A DNA stretch of 64,000 bases, taken from contig JALBVF010000003.1 of the NCBI GenBank assembly GCA_025050535.1, positions 186,001 to 250,000 of the forward strand, read 5' to 3'. Numbering within the stretch: the stretch's first letter is position 1; each line of letters starts with the position of its first letter. Shown here one piece after another: positions 9,606 to 19,718 of this stretch. The notes under the pieces are model-generated. The model was not told the DNA's origin. It was given only the letters and a program-made list of their open reading frames with translations, and did no database searches. Source of the stretch: Candidatus Protistibacter heckmannii. GTDB taxonomy: Bacteria; Pseudomonadota; Gammaproteobacteria; Burkholderiales; Burkholderiaceae. Both the position numbers and the translations under genes were made by a program.

Positions 9606-10415
9606 ATGAGCATCAGCCTGATCATCCTGCTGTCCCTGGGCGCTTTCGGGGGATTCACGGCGGGGCTTCTGGGCGTGGGCGGCGGCATGATCTTGGTGCC
9701 CTTCCTCACCTTCATCTTTGCCCAGCAGGGCATGTCCGGCGAACTGGTCACGCACGTGGCGATTGCCACGTCGATGGCCACCATCGTCTTCACTTCTCTC
9801 TCCAGCGTCTACGCGCACCAGAAGAAGGGCGCGGTGAGATGGGACATCGTCGCGGCCATCGTGCCCGGCGTCCTGGTGGGCACCGTCATCGGCGGCAAGG
9901 TGTTCAAGTGGATGCCCACCGGCCCGCTGGTGCTGTTCTTCGCGCTCTTCGTCGGCTTCTCGGCCTGGCAGATGATCGCCAACCGCAAGCCCAAGCCCTC
10001 GCGCAAAATGCCCGGCAAGATAGGCACCGCCGGCGCCGGCGGCGTCATCGGCTTTCTCTCCAGCCTCGTTGGCGCGGGCGGCGGCTTCCTCTCCGTGCCC
10101 TTCATGAGCTGGTGCAACGTGCCGATGCACAACGCGGTCGCCACCAGCGCGGCGCTGGGTTTCCCCATCGCGGTGTTTGCCTCGCTGAACAACATCTGGA
10201 ACACCTACGACATGCCAGGCTTGCCGCCGCATTCGCTGGGCTACATCAACTTGCTGGCCCTGGTGTGCATCTCGGTGGTGAGCGTGCTCACCGCGCCGCT
10301 CGGCGCGAAGCTCGCGCACAAGCTCAACGTGGCCCAGCTGAAGAAGACCTTCGGCCTGGTCCTTTTCGCACTGGCAGCCTACATGCTCTACCAGGGCATC
10401 CGCCTCACGCTGTGA
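9606..10415 (+). CDS. TSUP-family (TauE/SafE) membrane transporter
   Basis: A 269-residue integral membrane protein with two homologous halves and about eight hydrophobic helices. The TSUP signature occurs near the N-terminus ([19 protein letters not shown], about 12-30) and is repeated near 150 ([17 protein letters not shown]). The family moves sulfite, sulfonates or other small organosulfur anions across the inner membrane; the substrate cannot be told from sequence. A sulfur anion would fit the complete sulfate assimilation operon farther along, but that is only inference. The 3' end overlaps the convergent lgt gene by 11 bp. Intact. Confidence 0.87.
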   Translation: MSISLIILLSLGAFGGFTAGLLGVGGGMILVPFLTFIFAQQGMSGELVTHVAIATSMATIVFTSLSSVYAHQKKGAVRWDIVAAIVPGVLVGTVIGGKVFKWMPTGPLVLFFALFVGFSAWQMIANRKPKPSRKMPGKIGTAGAGGVIGFLSSLVGAGGGFLSVPFMSWCNVPMHNAVATSAALGFPIAVFASLNNIWNTYDMPGLPPHSLGYINLLALVCISVVSVLTAPLGAKLAHKLNVAQLKKTFGLVLFALAAYMLYQGIRLTL

Positions 10416-11202
10416 AGCCCTGCCGGGCGCTCCGCCGCAGCATGTAGACACCCAGCAGAACCATCGGCAACGACAACCACTGCCCCATCGACATCCCCAG
10501 CGCGAGCAGGCCGAGGAAGTTGTCCGGATTGCGCGCGAATTCCGCCAGGAAACGCAGGCAGCCGTAGCCGATCAGGAACATGCCCGAGACGGCGCCCAGC
10601 GGCCGCGGCTTGCGCGCATACAGCCAAAGCAGGACGAGCAGCACCAGCCCCTCGCCGGCGAACTGATAGAGCTGCGAAGGATGGCGCGGCAGGTTGTCGC
10701 CGGCCTGCGGGAAAATCATTGCCCAGGGCACATCCGTGGGCCGGCCCCAGAGCTCGCCGTTGATGAAATTGCCCAGCCGTCCCGCCGCCAGGCTCGCCGG
10801 AATCAGCGGCGCGATCAGGTCGGTGATTTCCAGGAAGCCCCGCCCGCGCAGCCTGGCGAAGAGCGCCACCACCGCCAGCACGCCGAGAAAACCGCCGTGG
10901 AAAGACATGCCGCCCTCCCAGACCTGGAAGATCGAGGCCGGATGCGCCAGATAATCACCCAGCTTGTAGAACAGCACATAGCCAAGGCGCCCGCCCAGGA
11001 TCACGCCGAACACGCCGAACATCAGCATGTCGTCCAGGTCGCGCGCGGTCCAGCCGGCGGCGGCATATTGCGGCTGGCGGATGCGGATACGCCCCAGCCA
11101 GAGGAAAAAACCGAAGCCGATCAGATACATCAGCCCGTACCAGCGGACCGCGAGCGGACCGATCTGGAGCGCCTCCGGATCGAACTGCGGATGGATAAGC
11201 AT
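10405..11202 (-). CDS. lgt: prolipoprotein diacylglyceryl transferase
   Basis: Inner-membrane enzyme that transfers diacylglycerol from phosphatidylglycerol to the lipobox cysteine, the first step of lipoprotein maturation. It has 265 residues and seven predicted helices. The Lgt signature [14 protein letters not shown] lies near 143-156, with HGGFLGVL near 103 and RHPSQLYQ near 180. Length is normal for the family. The ATG at 11202 lies 50 bp from the divergent ilvD start, so the two genes share a short promoter region. Intact and essential in Gram-negative bacteria. Confidence 0.95.
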   Translation of the reverse strand: MLIHPQFDPEALQIGPLAVRWYGLMYLIGFGFFLWLGRIRIRQPQYAAAGWTARDLDDMLMFGVFGVILGGRLGYVLFYKLGDYLAHPASIFQVWEGGMSFHGGFLGVLAVVALFARLRGRGFLEITDLIAPLIPASLAAGRLGNFINGELWGRPTDVPWAMIFPQAGDNLPRHPSQLYQFAGEGLVLLVLLWLYARKPRPLGAVSGMFLIGYGCLRFLAEFARNPDNFLGLLALGMSMGQWLSLPMVLLGVYMLRRSARQGFTA

Positions 11203-11252
11203 GCTGAGAAACCCCGGTTTCTGTAAAATATGGCGGATTATAAGGACTAGAC

Positions 11253-13148
11253 ATGCCGCAATACCGTTCCCACACCACGACCCACGGCCGAAACATGGCT
11301 GGTGCCCGCGCGCTCTGGCGCGCCACCGGCATGAAGGATGGCGACTTCGACAAGCCGATCATCGCGATCGCCAATTCCTTCACGCAGTTCGTGCCCGGCC
11401 ACGTCCATCTGAAGGACCTGGGCCAGCTCGTCGCGCGCGAGATTGAAAAGGCCGGCGGCGTCGCCAAGGAATTCAACACCATCGCCGTGGACGACGGCAT
11501 CGCCATGGGCCACGGCGGCATGCTCTATTCGCTGCCCTCGCGCGAGCTCATCGCCGACTCCGTCGAATACATGGTCAACGCCCACTGCGCCGACGCGCTG
11601 GTGTGCATTTCCAACTGCGACAAGATCACCCCGGGCATGCTCATGGCCGCGATGCGCCTGAACATCCCCACCGTGTTCGTCTCCGGCGGTCCGATGGAAG
11701 CCGGCAGAGTCATCGCCAGCCTGCACGGCGCCGACACCTCGGGCAAGGGCGCCGCGATCGCCGGCAAGATCATCAAGGTCGACCTGATCGACGCCATGAT
11801 AAAGGCCGGCGACGACAAGGTCTCCGACAAGGAAGTGGAAGAATACGAGCGCTCGACCTGCCCGACCTGCGGCTCCTGCTCGGGCATGTTCACCGCCAAT
11901 TCGATGAACTGCCTCACCGAGGCCCTGGGCCTGGCCCTACCCGGCAACGGCACCATCGTCGCCACCCACGCCGACCGCGAGCAGCTCTTTCTCAAGGCCG
12001 GCCGCCTGGTCGTCGACATCTGCAAGCGCTACTACGATCAGGACGACGCCTCGGTCCTGCCGCGCAGCATCGCCAACAAGCGCGCCTTCGAAAACGCCAT
12101 GACCCTGGACGTGGCCATGGGCGGCTCCACCAACACCGTTCTGCACCTGCTGGCCGCGGCGCAGGAAGGCGAAGTCGACTTCAACATGTCCGACATCGAC
12201 CGCATCTCGCGCAAGACGCCCTGCCTGTGCAAGCTCGCACCGGCGACGCAGGACTACCACATCGAAGACGCGCACCGCGCCGGCGGCATCATGGCCATCC
12301 TCGGCGAGCTCGAGCGCGCCGGCCTGCTCGACACCTCGGTGGGCAACGTGCACAGCAAGACCCTGGGCAACGCGATCAACCAATGGGACGTCATGCGCAC
12401 CAGCGACGCCAAGGTGCACGACTGGTTCCGCGCCGCGCCCGGCGGCGTGCCTACCCAGGTAGCCTTCAGCCAGGACAAGCGCTACGACAAGCTCGACCTC
12501 GACCGCGAAAAAGGCTGCATCCGCGACAAGTCCCATGCCTATTCGCAGGACGGCGGCCTGGCCGTGCTCTACGGCAACCTCGCCGAGAAGGGCTGCATCG
12601 TCAAGACGGCGGGCGTCGATGAAAGCATCCTCGTCTTCTCCGGCCGCGCGCGCGTCTTCGAAAGCCAGGACGCCGCGGTGAACGCCATCCTCGGCGACCA
12701 GATCCACGCCGGCGACGTCATCGTCATCCGCTACGAAGGCCCCAAAGGCGGCCCCGGCATGCAGGAGATGCTCTACCCGACCTCGTACATCAAGTCCAAT
12801 GGCCTGGGCAAGCAATGCGCGCTGTTCACCGACGGCCGCTTCTCCGGCGGCTCCTCGGGCCTCGTGATCGGCCACGCCTCTCCGGAAGCGGCCGAGGGCG
12901 GCGCCATCGGCCTCGTGCGCGAAGGCGACCAGATCGACATCGACATCCCCAAGCGCGCCATCAACCTGCGCGTGAGCGACGCCGAGCTGGCCGAACGCCG
13001 CGCCGCGATGGTCGCCAAGGGAGGCAAGGCCTGGAAGCCCGAGAACCGCCAGCGCTACGTCTCTCAGGCGCTGCAGGCCTACGCGGCGCTCGCCACCTCC
13101 GCCGACCTCGGCGCGGTGCGCGACGTCAAGCAGGTGCAGAAGGACTGA
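11253..13148 (+). CDS. ilvD: dihydroxy-acid dehydratase
   Basis: Fe-S dehydratase converting 2,3-dihydroxy-isovalerate and 2,3-dihydroxy-3-methylvalerate to the 2-keto acids of valine/leucine and isoleucine synthesis. The 631-residue protein has the family cysteines in [12 protein letters not shown] (about 119-130) and in [18 protein letters not shown] near 205, plus the C-terminal [17 protein letters not shown] segment near 533. The second motif is the long CPTCGSC form typical of the E. coli-type enzyme. The ATG at 11253 follows an AAGGA-like site. The cytochrome c gene begins 5 bp after the stop. Intact. Confidence 0.96.
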   Translation: MPQYRSHTTTHGRNMAGARALWRATGMKDGDFDKPIIAIANSFTQFVPGHVHLKDLGQLVAREIEKAGGVAKEFNTIAVDDGIAMGHGGMLYSLPSRELIADSVEYMVNAHCADALVCISNCDKITPGMLMAAMRLNIPTVFVSGGPMEAGRVIASLHGADTSGKGAAIAGKIIKVDLIDAMIKAGDDKVSDKEVEEYERSTCPTCGSCSGMFTANSMNCLTEALGLALPGNGTIVATHADREQLFLKAGRLVVDICKRYYDQDDASVLPRSIANKRAFENAMTLDVAMGGSTNTVLHLLAAAQEGEVDFNMSDIDRISRKTPCLCKLAPATQDYHIEDAHRAGGIMAILGELERAGLLDTSVGNVHSKTLGNAINQWDVMRTSDAKVHDWFRAAPGGVPTQVAFSQDKRYDKLDLDREKGCIRDKSHAYSQDGGLAVLYGNLAEKGCIVKTAGVDESILVFSGRARVFESQDAAVNAILGDQIHAGDVIVIRYEGPKGGPGMQEMLYPTSYIKSNGLGKQCALFTDGRFSGGSSGLVIGHASPEAAEGGAIGLVREGDQIDIDIPKRAINLRVSDAELAERRAAMVAKGGKAWKPENRQRYVSQALQAYAALATSADLGAVRDVKQVQKD

Positions 13149-13153
13149 GCGTC

Positions 13154-13576
13154 ATGCACAGCCCGGCACCCGGCCCCGAGAACAAGCCGGCCCGCAAGGC
13201 CGGCGGCGGGGCGCCGTTCTCCACGCTGAGCTCCATGCCTCGTTCCATCCCGTTCGCCGCCTCGGCGATTGCGCCGCTTGCCGCTGCGCTGGTCATGCTC
13301 TGCGCGGCCGCTCCGGCGCAGGCGCAAGCCGGCCGCGATCTCGCCCAACAAAAGAACTGTCTCACCTGCCACGGCGCCAACCGTGGCGTGCTCGGCCCGG
13401 GCTTTCGCGAAATCGCCGCGCGCTATGCGGGCAAGGCCGAGGCGCAGGCGCAACTCGTGGAAAGGGTGCTGCACGGCGGCGTCGGCAACTGGGGCAAGGT
13501 GCCAATGCCCGCCAACACCCAGCTCAGCGACGCGGACGCCCGCGCGCTGGTGACCTGGATTCTCGAAACACGTTGA
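13154..13576 (+). CDS. small class I cytochrome c
   Basis: Periplasmic monohaem c-type cytochrome, probably an electron carrier of the c551/c552 kind. The haem site is CLTCH, with the distal Met in KVPMPANTQLS and the C-terminal helix ALVTWILETR. Two starts are possible. The ATG at 13154 has AAGGA 8 bases upstream and gives 140 residues with an unusually long N-terminal tail. The ATG at 13235 gives 113 residues beginning MPRSIPF, directly at a normal signal peptide ending in AQAQA. I report the first because of its ribosome binding site, but the shorter form is quite possible. Close spacing to ilvD suggests co-transcription. Confidence 0.85.
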   Translation: MHSPAPGPENKPARKAGGGAPFSTLSSMPRSIPFAASAIAPLAAALVMLCAAAPAQAQAGRDLAQQKNCLTCHGANRGVLGPGFREIAARYAGKAEAQAQLVERVLHGGVGNWGKVPMPANTQLSDADARALVTWILETR

Positions 13577-13604
13577 ATTGAGCCGGCGCGCCGGTTTCAG
13601 AACC

Positions 13605-13622
13605 GCCGCGCCCCGGCGCGGC
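13605..13622. terminator. possible hairpin between convergent cytochrome c and holC genes
   Basis: An 8-bp perfect stem (GCCGCGCC/GGCGCGGC) with a 2-base loop lies at the junction, touching the holC stop codon. A second self-complementary GC block occurs at 13583-13594. There is no T-tract, so this is only a candidate terminator. Confidence 0.35.
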
Positions 13623-14047
13623 TACTCCGATTTCCCCGCCTGATCGAACAGCTGCAGCGCATAGCCGCGCTCGCGGTAGAACTTGTAGCGCTCTCGGCCG
13701 GCGTGCTTGTCCTCCTCGTCCGCTCCGACGATCTCCAGCAGCCGGTCGAAGCGCGCAAACAGCGGCGGTGGCGCGTCGCCGAGGTTGACCAGCACCTGAT
13801 AGTGCGGCGCCTCCTCGAAGTCCGCCGCCAGCAGAACCGGCGTCTGCGGCGCGAGCGGGCTGTGCAGCGCGCAGTGTGGCACGAAATCCAGATGCGAGAA
13901 GGTCCACATCAGCGTATCGAGCTCCTCCAGCACCGGCCCCGGCGCCTGGATCACCAGGCGCGCGCCGCTTCTCACCGACTTGCGCGCAATACGGCAGACG
14001 TACTGCAGCTTGTGCGGCACATTGCTGTGGAAGTCGATGCGCGTCAC
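13622..14047 (-). CDS. holC: DNA polymerase III chi subunit
   Basis: Clamp-loader accessory subunit that links the replisome to single-stranded DNA-binding protein. The 141-residue length is normal. The start [14 protein letters not shown] and the later segments [20 protein letters not shown] and [10 protein letters not shown] are characteristic of HolC. Its ATG overlaps the pepA stop by 4 bases, and the pepA-holC order is the usual one, so they are translated from one message. It ends with a genuine TAG stop, which matters for judging the in-frame TAG codons elsewhere in the window. Intact. Confidence 0.93.
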   Translation of the reverse strand: MTRIDFHSNVPHKLQYVCRIARKSVRSGARLVIQAPGPVLEELDTLMWTFSHLDFVPHCALHSPLAPQTPVLLAADFEEAPHYQVLVNLGDAPPPLFARFDRLLEIVGADEEDKHAGRERYKFYRERGYALQLFDQAGKSE

Positions 14048-15558
14048 TTCGCCAGCATGCTCAGGTAGCGCGTGAGCAGGGGCACCGGCCGGCCGGTGGC
14101 GCCCTTGGCCGCGCCGCTCTTCCAGGCCGTACCGGCGATGTCCAGGTGCGCCCAGTTGTACTTGCCGGCGAAGCGCGACAGATAGCAGGCCGCGGTGACG
14201 CTGCCCGCCGGACGGCCGCCGATATTGGCCATGTCTGCGAAGTTCGACTTGAGCTGCTCCTGGTATTCCTCGTCCAGAGGCATGCGCCAGGCGGTGTCCA
14301 GCGCGTCACGGCCGGCGGCCAGCAGATCGTCCGCCAGTTCTTCCTGGTTGGCGTAGAGGCCGGAGTTGACGTGGCCCAGCGCGATCACGCAGGAGCCCGT
14401 CAGCGTGGCGACGTCGATCACCGCGGCAGGCTTGAAGCGCTCGGCATAGGTCAGCGCGTCGCACAGGATCAGGCGGCCCTCGGCGTCGGTGTTGAGGATC
14501 TCCACCGTCTGGCCCGACATGGTCACGACCACGTCTCCCGGCTTGGTCGCCACGCCCGAAGGCATGTTCTCGCAGGTCGGCACGAGCACGACGAGATTGA
14601 TCTTGAGCTTCATCGTCGCCACCGCCGCCATGGTGCCCAGCACGCTGGCTGCGCCGCACATGTCGAACTTCATCTCGTCCATGCCCTTGCCCGGCTTGAG
14701 CGAGATGCCGCCGGTGTCGAAGGTGATGCCCTTGCCCACCAGCACGACGGGCGCCTGGGTGGCGGCCGCGCCCTGGTAGCGCAGGACGATGAATTGCGGC
14801 GGCTGCACCGTGCCGGCCGTCACCGACAGGAAGGCGCCCATCTTCAGCACCTCGATCTGCTTGCGGCCCAGCACCTCGGCCTTCACGCCCAGGCGGCGCG
14901 CCATGGCGCGGGCCTGCTCGGCGAGATAGGTCGGCGTGCAGATATTGGCGGGCAGGTTGCCCAGGTCGCGGGCGAAATCCACGCCGTCGGCCACCGCCGC
15001 GCCGCGTGCGATGGCGGCGCGCGCCGCCGCCGCCGATTTTGCGTTCACCGCGAAGGTCAGCTTGCGCAGGGCCGGCGCCGAGGGCGGAGTCTTGGTCTTG
15101 AGGCCGGGGTTGCGGGCGATGAAGTCGTAGGTCAGGTCGCGCACGGTCTGCACCACGGTCTGCGCCGCCCAGTCCACGCCACGGCCATGCGGCAGGTCCA
15201 GGTTCCAGACCGCCTGACGGGCCTTGGTGCCCGCGAGGACGCGGGCGCCGATGCGCACCGCCTCGACAAAGGCCTTTTCCTTGAAATCCTCTTCCTTGCC
15301 AAGGCCCACCAGCACCAGGCGCGCGGCGCCTATTCCCGGAGGCTCGGAGAGCAGCAGCTGGCTGCCGCGCTTGCCGGTGAAATCGCTGGCCTTGATCAGC
15401 CTGCCAATCAGGCCGCCGCTGGCCTGGTCAGCCGCCTTGGCGGCGCCCGAGGGCGACACGCCTTCGAACAGGCCGAGCACCAGCGCGTCGGTCTTGCCGC
15501 GAATCAGTTCGGTTTGTCCGGCCCGGACGGCCTCCACTGCTTTTATGCTAAATTCCAT
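14044..15558 (-). CDS. pepA: leucyl aminopeptidase (cytosol aminopeptidase, M17)
   Basis: Two-metal hexameric aminopeptidase, also a DNA-binding regulator and Xer accessory protein in some bacteria. The 504 residues comprise an N-terminal macro-like domain (about 1-165) and the catalytic M17 domain. Metal and active-site residues are visible in [16 protein letters not shown], the MKFDMCGAA segment, and the signature NTDAEGRL (about 354-361). The length is normal. It is transcribed ahead of holC and divergently from lptF across 62 bp (15559-15620), where both promoters must lie. Intact. Confidence 0.96.
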   Translation of the reverse strand: MEFSIKAVEAVRAGQTELIRGKTDALVLGLFEGVSPSGAAKAADQASGGLIGRLIKASDFTGKRGSQLLLSEPPGIGAARLVLVGLGKEEDFKEKAFVEAVRIGARVLAGTKARQAVWNLDLPHGRGVDWAAQTVVQTVRDLTYDFIARNPGLKTKTPPSAPALRKLTFAVNAKSAAAARAAIARGAAVADGVDFARDLGNLPANICTPTYLAEQARAMARRLGVKAEVLGRKQIEVLKMGAFLSVTAGTVQPPQFIVLRYQGAAATQAPVVLVGKGITFDTGGISLKPGKGMDEMKFDMCGAASVLGTMAAVATMKLKINLVVLVPTCENMPSGVATKPGDVVVTMSGQTVEILNTDAEGRLILCDALTYAERFKPAAVIDVATLTGSCVIALGHVNSGLYANQEELADDLLAAGRDALDTAWRMPLDEEYQEQLKSNFADMANIGGRPAGSVTAACYLSRFAGKYNWAHLDIAGTAWKSGAAKGATGRPVPLLTRYLSMLAK

Positions 15559-15620
15559 CGCAACCTCACAGGTTTCCGGCCCGCTGCCGGCAAGCCGACA
15601 TTATCCGTCATTCTGTCAAT

Positions 15621-16742
15621 ATGATCTTCGAGCAGTCTCTGCGCCGCGAATTGGGCTACACCACCGGCGCGGTCTTCCTTGTGATGCTGACCATCATGCT
15701 CACCACGCTGGTGATCCGCATCCTGGGCAAGGTGGCCAACGGCCGCGCCAATCCAGCCGACGTGGCGGTGCTCATCGGCCTGGCGACGCTGGGCTATCTC
15801 ACCATCCTGCTCACCATCTCGCTGTTCATCGCCATTCTCATGGTGCTCACGCGCTGGTACAAGGATTCGGAGATGGCGGTGTGGTTCTCCTCGGGCATCA
15901 GCCTGACCGACTTCGTGCGTCCCATGCTGCGCTTCTCGCTGCCCATCGTGGCGCTGATCGCGGTGCTGGGCATCTTCGCCTGGCCCTGGGCCAACAATCA
16001 GAGCAACATCCTCGAGCAGCGCTTCGGCGCGCGCGACGACGTGGCTCTGGTCGCGCCCGGCCAGTTCCGCGAATCGGCCAGCGCCAACCGCGTGTTCTTC
16101 GTCGAAAGCCTCTCTGCCAACCTGACCCGCGTGCACAACGTGTTCATTACCGACGTGCGCGGCGACAAGCTCGGCGTGGTCGTGGCCCAGGAAGGCCGTC
16201 TGCGCACCAGCGAGGACGGCGACCGATACCTGATCCTCGAGCACGGCCGGCGCTACGAAGGCGTGTCCGGCAAGGCCGACTACCGCGTGATGGAGTTCGA
16301 CACCTACGGCGTCAAGGTGGAATCGCCCAAGCTGCCCAATCCGCTGGACAAGCCCGCGCGCAACGTGCCCACGCTGGAGCTTCTGAGCAGCCCCACGCCC
16401 GCCAACCAGGGTGAGCTGCTCTGGCGCGTTGGTCTGCCGATCACGGCGCTCATGCTCTCTTTTCTCGCCATTCCACTGGCCTACGTCAACACGCGCCGCG
16501 GCCGCTCCTACCCGCTGGTCATCGCGGTGCTGCTCTACCTGATCTACAGCAACATGCTCAACGTCGTCCAGGCCTGGGTGGCCGGATCGAAGATCAGCCT
16601 GATCATGGCCTGGTGGCCGCTGCACGTGGTCGCGCTGGCCCTGGTGTTTCTCCTCTTCGCGATGCGCCGCAGCCAAACCTCCTGGGGCCAGAAGATCTTC
16701 GCGCCCCTGCGCGCGATGCTGCCGCGCGGCATGAAGAGCTGA
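15621..16742 (+). CDS. lptF: LPS export permease LptF
   Basis: Inner-membrane permease of the LptB2FG ABC exporter that extracts lipopolysaccharide and drives it across the periplasmic bridge. The 373 residues start MIFEQSLRRELGYTTGAVF. There are three N-terminal helices (about 12-32, 55-80, 100-125), a large periplasmic beta-jellyroll domain (about 130-265), and three C-terminal helices from about 275. The gene precedes lptG with 3 bases between stop and start, as in most proteobacteria. Intact. Confidence 0.94.
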   Translation: MIFEQSLRRELGYTTGAVFLVMLTIMLTTLVIRILGKVANGRANPADVAVLIGLATLGYLTILLTISLFIAILMVLTRWYKDSEMAVWFSSGISLTDFVRPMLRFSLPIVALIAVLGIFAWPWANNQSNILEQRFGARDDVALVAPGQFRESASANRVFFVESLSANLTRVHNVFITDVRGDKLGVVVAQEGRLRTSEDGDRYLILEHGRRYEGVSGKADYRVMEFDTYGVKVESPKLPNPLDKPARNVPTLELLSSPTPANQGELLWRVGLPITALMLSFLAIPLAYVNTRRGRSYPLVIAVLLYLIYSNMLNVVQAWVAGSKISLIMAWWPLHVVALALVFLLFAMRRSQTSWGQKIFAPLRAMLPRGMKS

Positions 16743-16745
16743 ACC

Positions 16746-17921
16746 ATGGCCGGCCCCATCTATCAGCGGTACTTCGCCCGCCAGATCTATCTCACCTGCA
16801 TCTTCGTGCTGCTCGCGCTGGTGGGCCTGTTCGTCTTCTTCGACATGCTCAACGCCATGGGCGAAGTTGGCAAGGCGCACTACTCCGTGCTCGTCGCCAC
16901 CGCCTACGTGCTGCTGCAGACGCCGGGGCGCTTCTATGAAATTCTGCCGCTGGCCACGCTGATCGGCTCGATCTACGTCTTCGCGCAGATGGCGGCCAAT
17001 TCCGAATTCACCATCTTCCGCGTCGCCGGCCTGCCCACCGGGCAGGCGCTCACGAGAGTGCTAAAGATCGGCCTGCCGCTAGTGCTGGCCACCTATCTGG
17101 TGGGCGAATTCATCGGCCCCTACGCCTCCGAACTGGGCGAGCGCCTCAAGCTGCAGGCCCTGGGCCAGACGGTGTCGGCGGGTTTCCGCTCCGGCGTCTG
17201 GGTCAAGGACAAGGTCACCACCGGCGTGCGCGACACCGCCGCGCCCCAGTCCAAGAGCGCCGCCGGCGAAGCGCCCTACACCCGCTTCGTCAACGTCGTC
17301 AGCCTCGATCCCGACCGCAGCATCCACGGCGTTCGCATCTTCGAATTCGCCCCGAACTTCCACCTGCGCACCCTGGTCGACGCCAAGAAGGGCGTCTATC
17401 TCGACAACGGCCAGTGGGAGCTCTCCGGCGCCATCATCACGCATTTCGAGGAAACACCCAATCCCGATCCGCTGATGCCGATCCACCGAGTCAAGGTCAA
17501 CCACCTGGGCAGCCTGCGCATCGACAGCGAGCTCAATCCGCAGATCCTCGAAGTGCTTCTGGTGCTGCCCGAGCGCATGGCGCTGATCGACCTCTTCTCC
17601 TACGTGCGCCACCTGCGCGAGAACAAGCAGGACACCAAACGCTACGACATCGCCCTGTGGAAGAAGCTGATCTATCCGCTCACCGTGCTGGTGATGATGG
17701 CGCTGGCCCTGCCCTTCGCCTACATGCACGCGCGCGCCGGCACCATCGGCATCAAGGTGTTCGGCGGCATCATGCTGGGCATGAGCTTCAACCTGGTCTA
17801 CAACCTGTTCTCGCACCTGGGGCTGATCAACGAATGGCCAGCCCCCTTCACCGCCATAGTTCCGGGCCTGATCTACCTGGCGCTCGCCCTGCTGGGGCTG
17901 AGATGGGTGGAAAGGCACTGA
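16746..17921 (+). CDS. lptG: LPS export permease LptG
   Basis: Partner of LptF in the LPS exporter. It has 391 residues with three N-terminal helices, a periplasmic domain (about 130-300) and three C-terminal helices, and ends LALALLGLRWVERH. The segment QTPGRFYEILPLATLIGS near 58-75 is the typical LptG coupling-helix region. A spacer rich in Ala/Ser/Lys near 165-178 is not unusual. The 3' end overlaps the cbiX start by 19 bases. Intact. Confidence 0.94.
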   Translation: MAGPIYQRYFARQIYLTCIFVLLALVGLFVFFDMLNAMGEVGKAHYSVLVATAYVLLQTPGRFYEILPLATLIGSIYVFAQMAANSEFTIFRVAGLPTGQALTRVLKIGLPLVLATYLVGEFIGPYASELGERLKLQALGQTVSAGFRSGVWVKDKVTTGVRDTAAPQSKSAAGEAPYTRFVNVVSLDPDRSIHGVRIFEFAPNFHLRTLVDAKKGVYLDNGQWELSGAIITHFEETPNPDPLMPIHRVKVNHLGSLRIDSELNPQILEVLLVLPERMALIDLFSYVRHLRENKQDTKRYDIALWKKLIYPLTVLVMMALALPFAYMHARAGTIGIKVFGGIMLGMSFNLVYNLFSHLGLINEWPAPFTAIVPGLIYLALALLGLRWVERH

Positions 17922-18277
17922 TCCTCTTCGCTCACGGCGCGCGCGATGCGCGCTGGCGCGAGCCCTTCGACCGGCTGGCGGCCATGCTGGCGCGGCCCGG
18001 CCTGGAAGTGCGCCTGGCGTTTCTCGAATTGATACAGCCCGATCTGCCGTCCACGGTGGCCGCCCTGGCCGCCGCCGGCATCGCGCAGGCGACGGTGGTG
18101 CCTGTGTTCTTCGGGCAGGGTGGACATCTCCGCAAGGACCTTCCCGAGCTGATCGCGCGCTGCCAGGCGGAGCAGCCCGGGCTGGCGCTGCGCTGCGCGG
18201 GCGCGGTGGGGGAGGACGAAGGCGTGCTGGCGGCGATCGCGGCGTACTGCCTGGCGCAACTCGATCAGCAGGGCTGA
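17903..18277 (+). CDS. cbiX: CbiX/SirB-type chelatase
   Basis: A 124-residue single-domain chelatase of the CbiX-small/SirB class, inserting Co2+ or Fe2+ into sirohydrochlorin. The metal-binding His occurs in FAHGARD near 10 and the second in FGQGGHLRKDLP near 72-77. The ATG at 17903 lies inside the lptG 3' end, so it is translationally coupled. In this window it could complete siroheme synthesis for CysI together with CobA, although no oxidase is seen; that pathway link is inference. Intact. Confidence 0.85.
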   Translation: MGGKALILFAHGARDARWREPFDRLAAMLARPGLEVRLAFLELIQPDLPSTVAALAAAGIAQATVVPVFFGQGGHLRKDLPELIARCQAEQPGLALRCAGAVGEDEGVLAAIAAYCLAQLDQQG

Positions 18278-18343
18278 AGCGGGCTGCAGGGCAAGACAGA
18301 CCCGGACGCGCGGCAGGCGCAAACCCCACCCAAGAAAGACAAG

Positions 18344-18374
18344 AAAAAGGGCCGCGACATGCGCGGCCCTTTTT
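18344..18374. terminator. bidirectional intrinsic terminator
   Basis: An 8-bp stem (GGGCCGCG/CGCGGCCC) with a 5-base loop, flanked by A5 on the left and T5 on the right, so it works for both converging transcripts: cbiX on the plus strand and the ClpP-like gene on the minus strand. It is the clearest factor-independent terminator in the window. Confidence 0.9.
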
Positions 18375-18406
18375 GCTTCAGCGGCGCCTGGGCTGCTGCC
18401 AGCGTG

Positions 18407-19003
18407 TCAGCCCAGTTCCGACTGCGAATGGATGATCTTGGACACCAGGCCGTAGGCCACGGCTTCCTCGGCGGACATCCAGTAGTCGCGGTCGATGTCG
18501 GCGGTGACCTTGTCCAGCGGCTGGCCGGTCTGGCGTGAAATCACCTTGGCGATGCGCTCGCGTACCTTGACGATCTCGCGCGCCTGGATGGCGATGTCCG
18601 AGGCGCTGCCGCCGGCGCCGCCGCTCGGCTGGTGGATCAGGAAGCGCGTGTTGGGCAGCGCGAAGCGGCGCTCCTTGGGCACGGCCAGATAGATGTGCGC
18701 CGCGGCGCTGCCCACCCAGCCCGAACCGATCATGTTCACCGGCGCGGAAATGAACTGCGCCACGTCGTGGATCATGTCCCCCGACTCCACGTGACCGCCC
18801 GGCGAGGACACCAGCATGTTGATCGGGTTCTTGGAGTCGGAGGACAGCGCGATCAGGCGGCGCGCGGTGTCGGTGGCGAGCTTGAAATTGACCTCGCCGG
18901 TCACGAACACGAAACGCAACTTGAACGCGCACTCCTCGAGAAAGCCTTCTGCGCCAGCGGGGGCGTCTTTCTCTTTGTCTTTATCTTTCTCACTCATCAT
19001 CAT
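18407..19003 (-). CDS. ClpP-like serine protease subunit (stand-alone)
   Basis: A 198-residue ClpP/crotonase-fold protein. The catalytic triad can be traced: Ser in GWVGSAAA, His in FLIHQPSGG, and Asp in DIDRDYWMS. The N-terminus is a charged, Lys/Asp/Glu-rich tail (residues 3-13) unlike the cleaved propeptide of housekeeping ClpP, and the residues around the nucleophile (VGSAAAH rather than QAASM) are divergent. No Clp ATPase is adjacent. It resembles the second ClpP-type proteins annotated in many Burkholderiales rather than the clpPX operon protein. The intact open frame suggests retained function; the unfoldase partner is unknown. Confidence 0.85.
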   Translation of the reverse strand: MMMSEKDKDKEKDAPAGAEGFLEECAFKLRFVFVTGEVNFKLATDTARRLIALSSDSKNPINMLVSSPGGHVESGDMIHDVAQFISAPVNMIGSGWVGSAAAHIYLAVPKERRFALPNTRFLIHQPSGGAGGSASDIAIQAREIVKVRERIAKVISRQTGQPLDKVTADIDRDYWMSAEEAVAYGLVSKIIHSQSELG

Positions 19004-19087
19004 CGTGCATGCATCCAGTAGAAAATTGAATCCAGCTTAAAATCCAGCGCTTGAATATATAACAGATTCCAAAGAGGCTCCGGAGAC

Positions 19088-19694
19088 ATGGCCGGACCGA
19101 ACGCCGAATTCTGGCAGGAACGCTTCCAGAAGCAGCAGCTTCCCAGGGACCGCAGCGCCGCGAGCCCGTAGTTGGCCGCATGGCTGGCATCGGGCGCGCT
19201 CGCCGCGCCGGCGCGCGTGGCCGTGCCCGGCAGCGACAGCGACAGCGACAGCGGCTTGGAGGTGGCGGAGCTGGCGCGGCGCGGCTTCGATGTCGTGGGT
19301 GTCGACTATGCGACCGAGGCGGAGAAGCTCACCGAAGCGCTTCTCCAATCTTCCGGCCTGAAGGCCCAGGTAGTGCAGGCCGATGTGCTCACCTGGCAGC
19401 CGGAGCAGCCCTTGGACGCCATCTACGAGCAGACCTGCCTCTGCGCGCTGCATCCAGACCACTGGGTCGCCTACGCGGCGGCGCTGCACCGCTGGCTCAA
19501 GCCCGGCGGCAAGCTCTTCGCGCTGTTCATGCAGCAGCCGCGCCCGGAGGCCGCGCAAGGCTTCGTGCAAGGCCCGCCCTATCACTGCGATATCCACGCC
19601 CAGCGCGCGCTGGGAATGGCCCAAGCCGCTGTATCCGCAGGTGCCGCATCCCGTCTTCAGCGCAGAGCTGGCCGTCTGCCTGGTCGCCAAATAA
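19088..19694 (+). pseudogene. TPMT-like class I SAM methyltransferase, inactivated
   Basis: From ATG 19088 the frame reads MAGPNAEFWQERF, then meets a TAG at 19169-19171 at a position where the family has Gln (SP-stop-LAAWL). The same frame continues through a SAM-binding-like region (VAVPGSDSDSDSGLEVAELARRG, the place of the usual GCGxGxD), DVVGVDYATEAE, the acidic motif and DAIYEQTCLCALHP, which is characteristic of thiopurine-methyltransferase relatives. Near 19610 a frameshift moves the last part (YPQVPHPVFSAELAV) to another frame ending at 19694. The glycine-rich SAM motif is itself replaced by a GACAGC repeat at 19232-19253 (SDSDSDS). So there are three independent lesions. Confidence 0.8.
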
Positions 19695-19718
19695 CCGTTC
19701 GGCCAGCGCAAGCGCATC

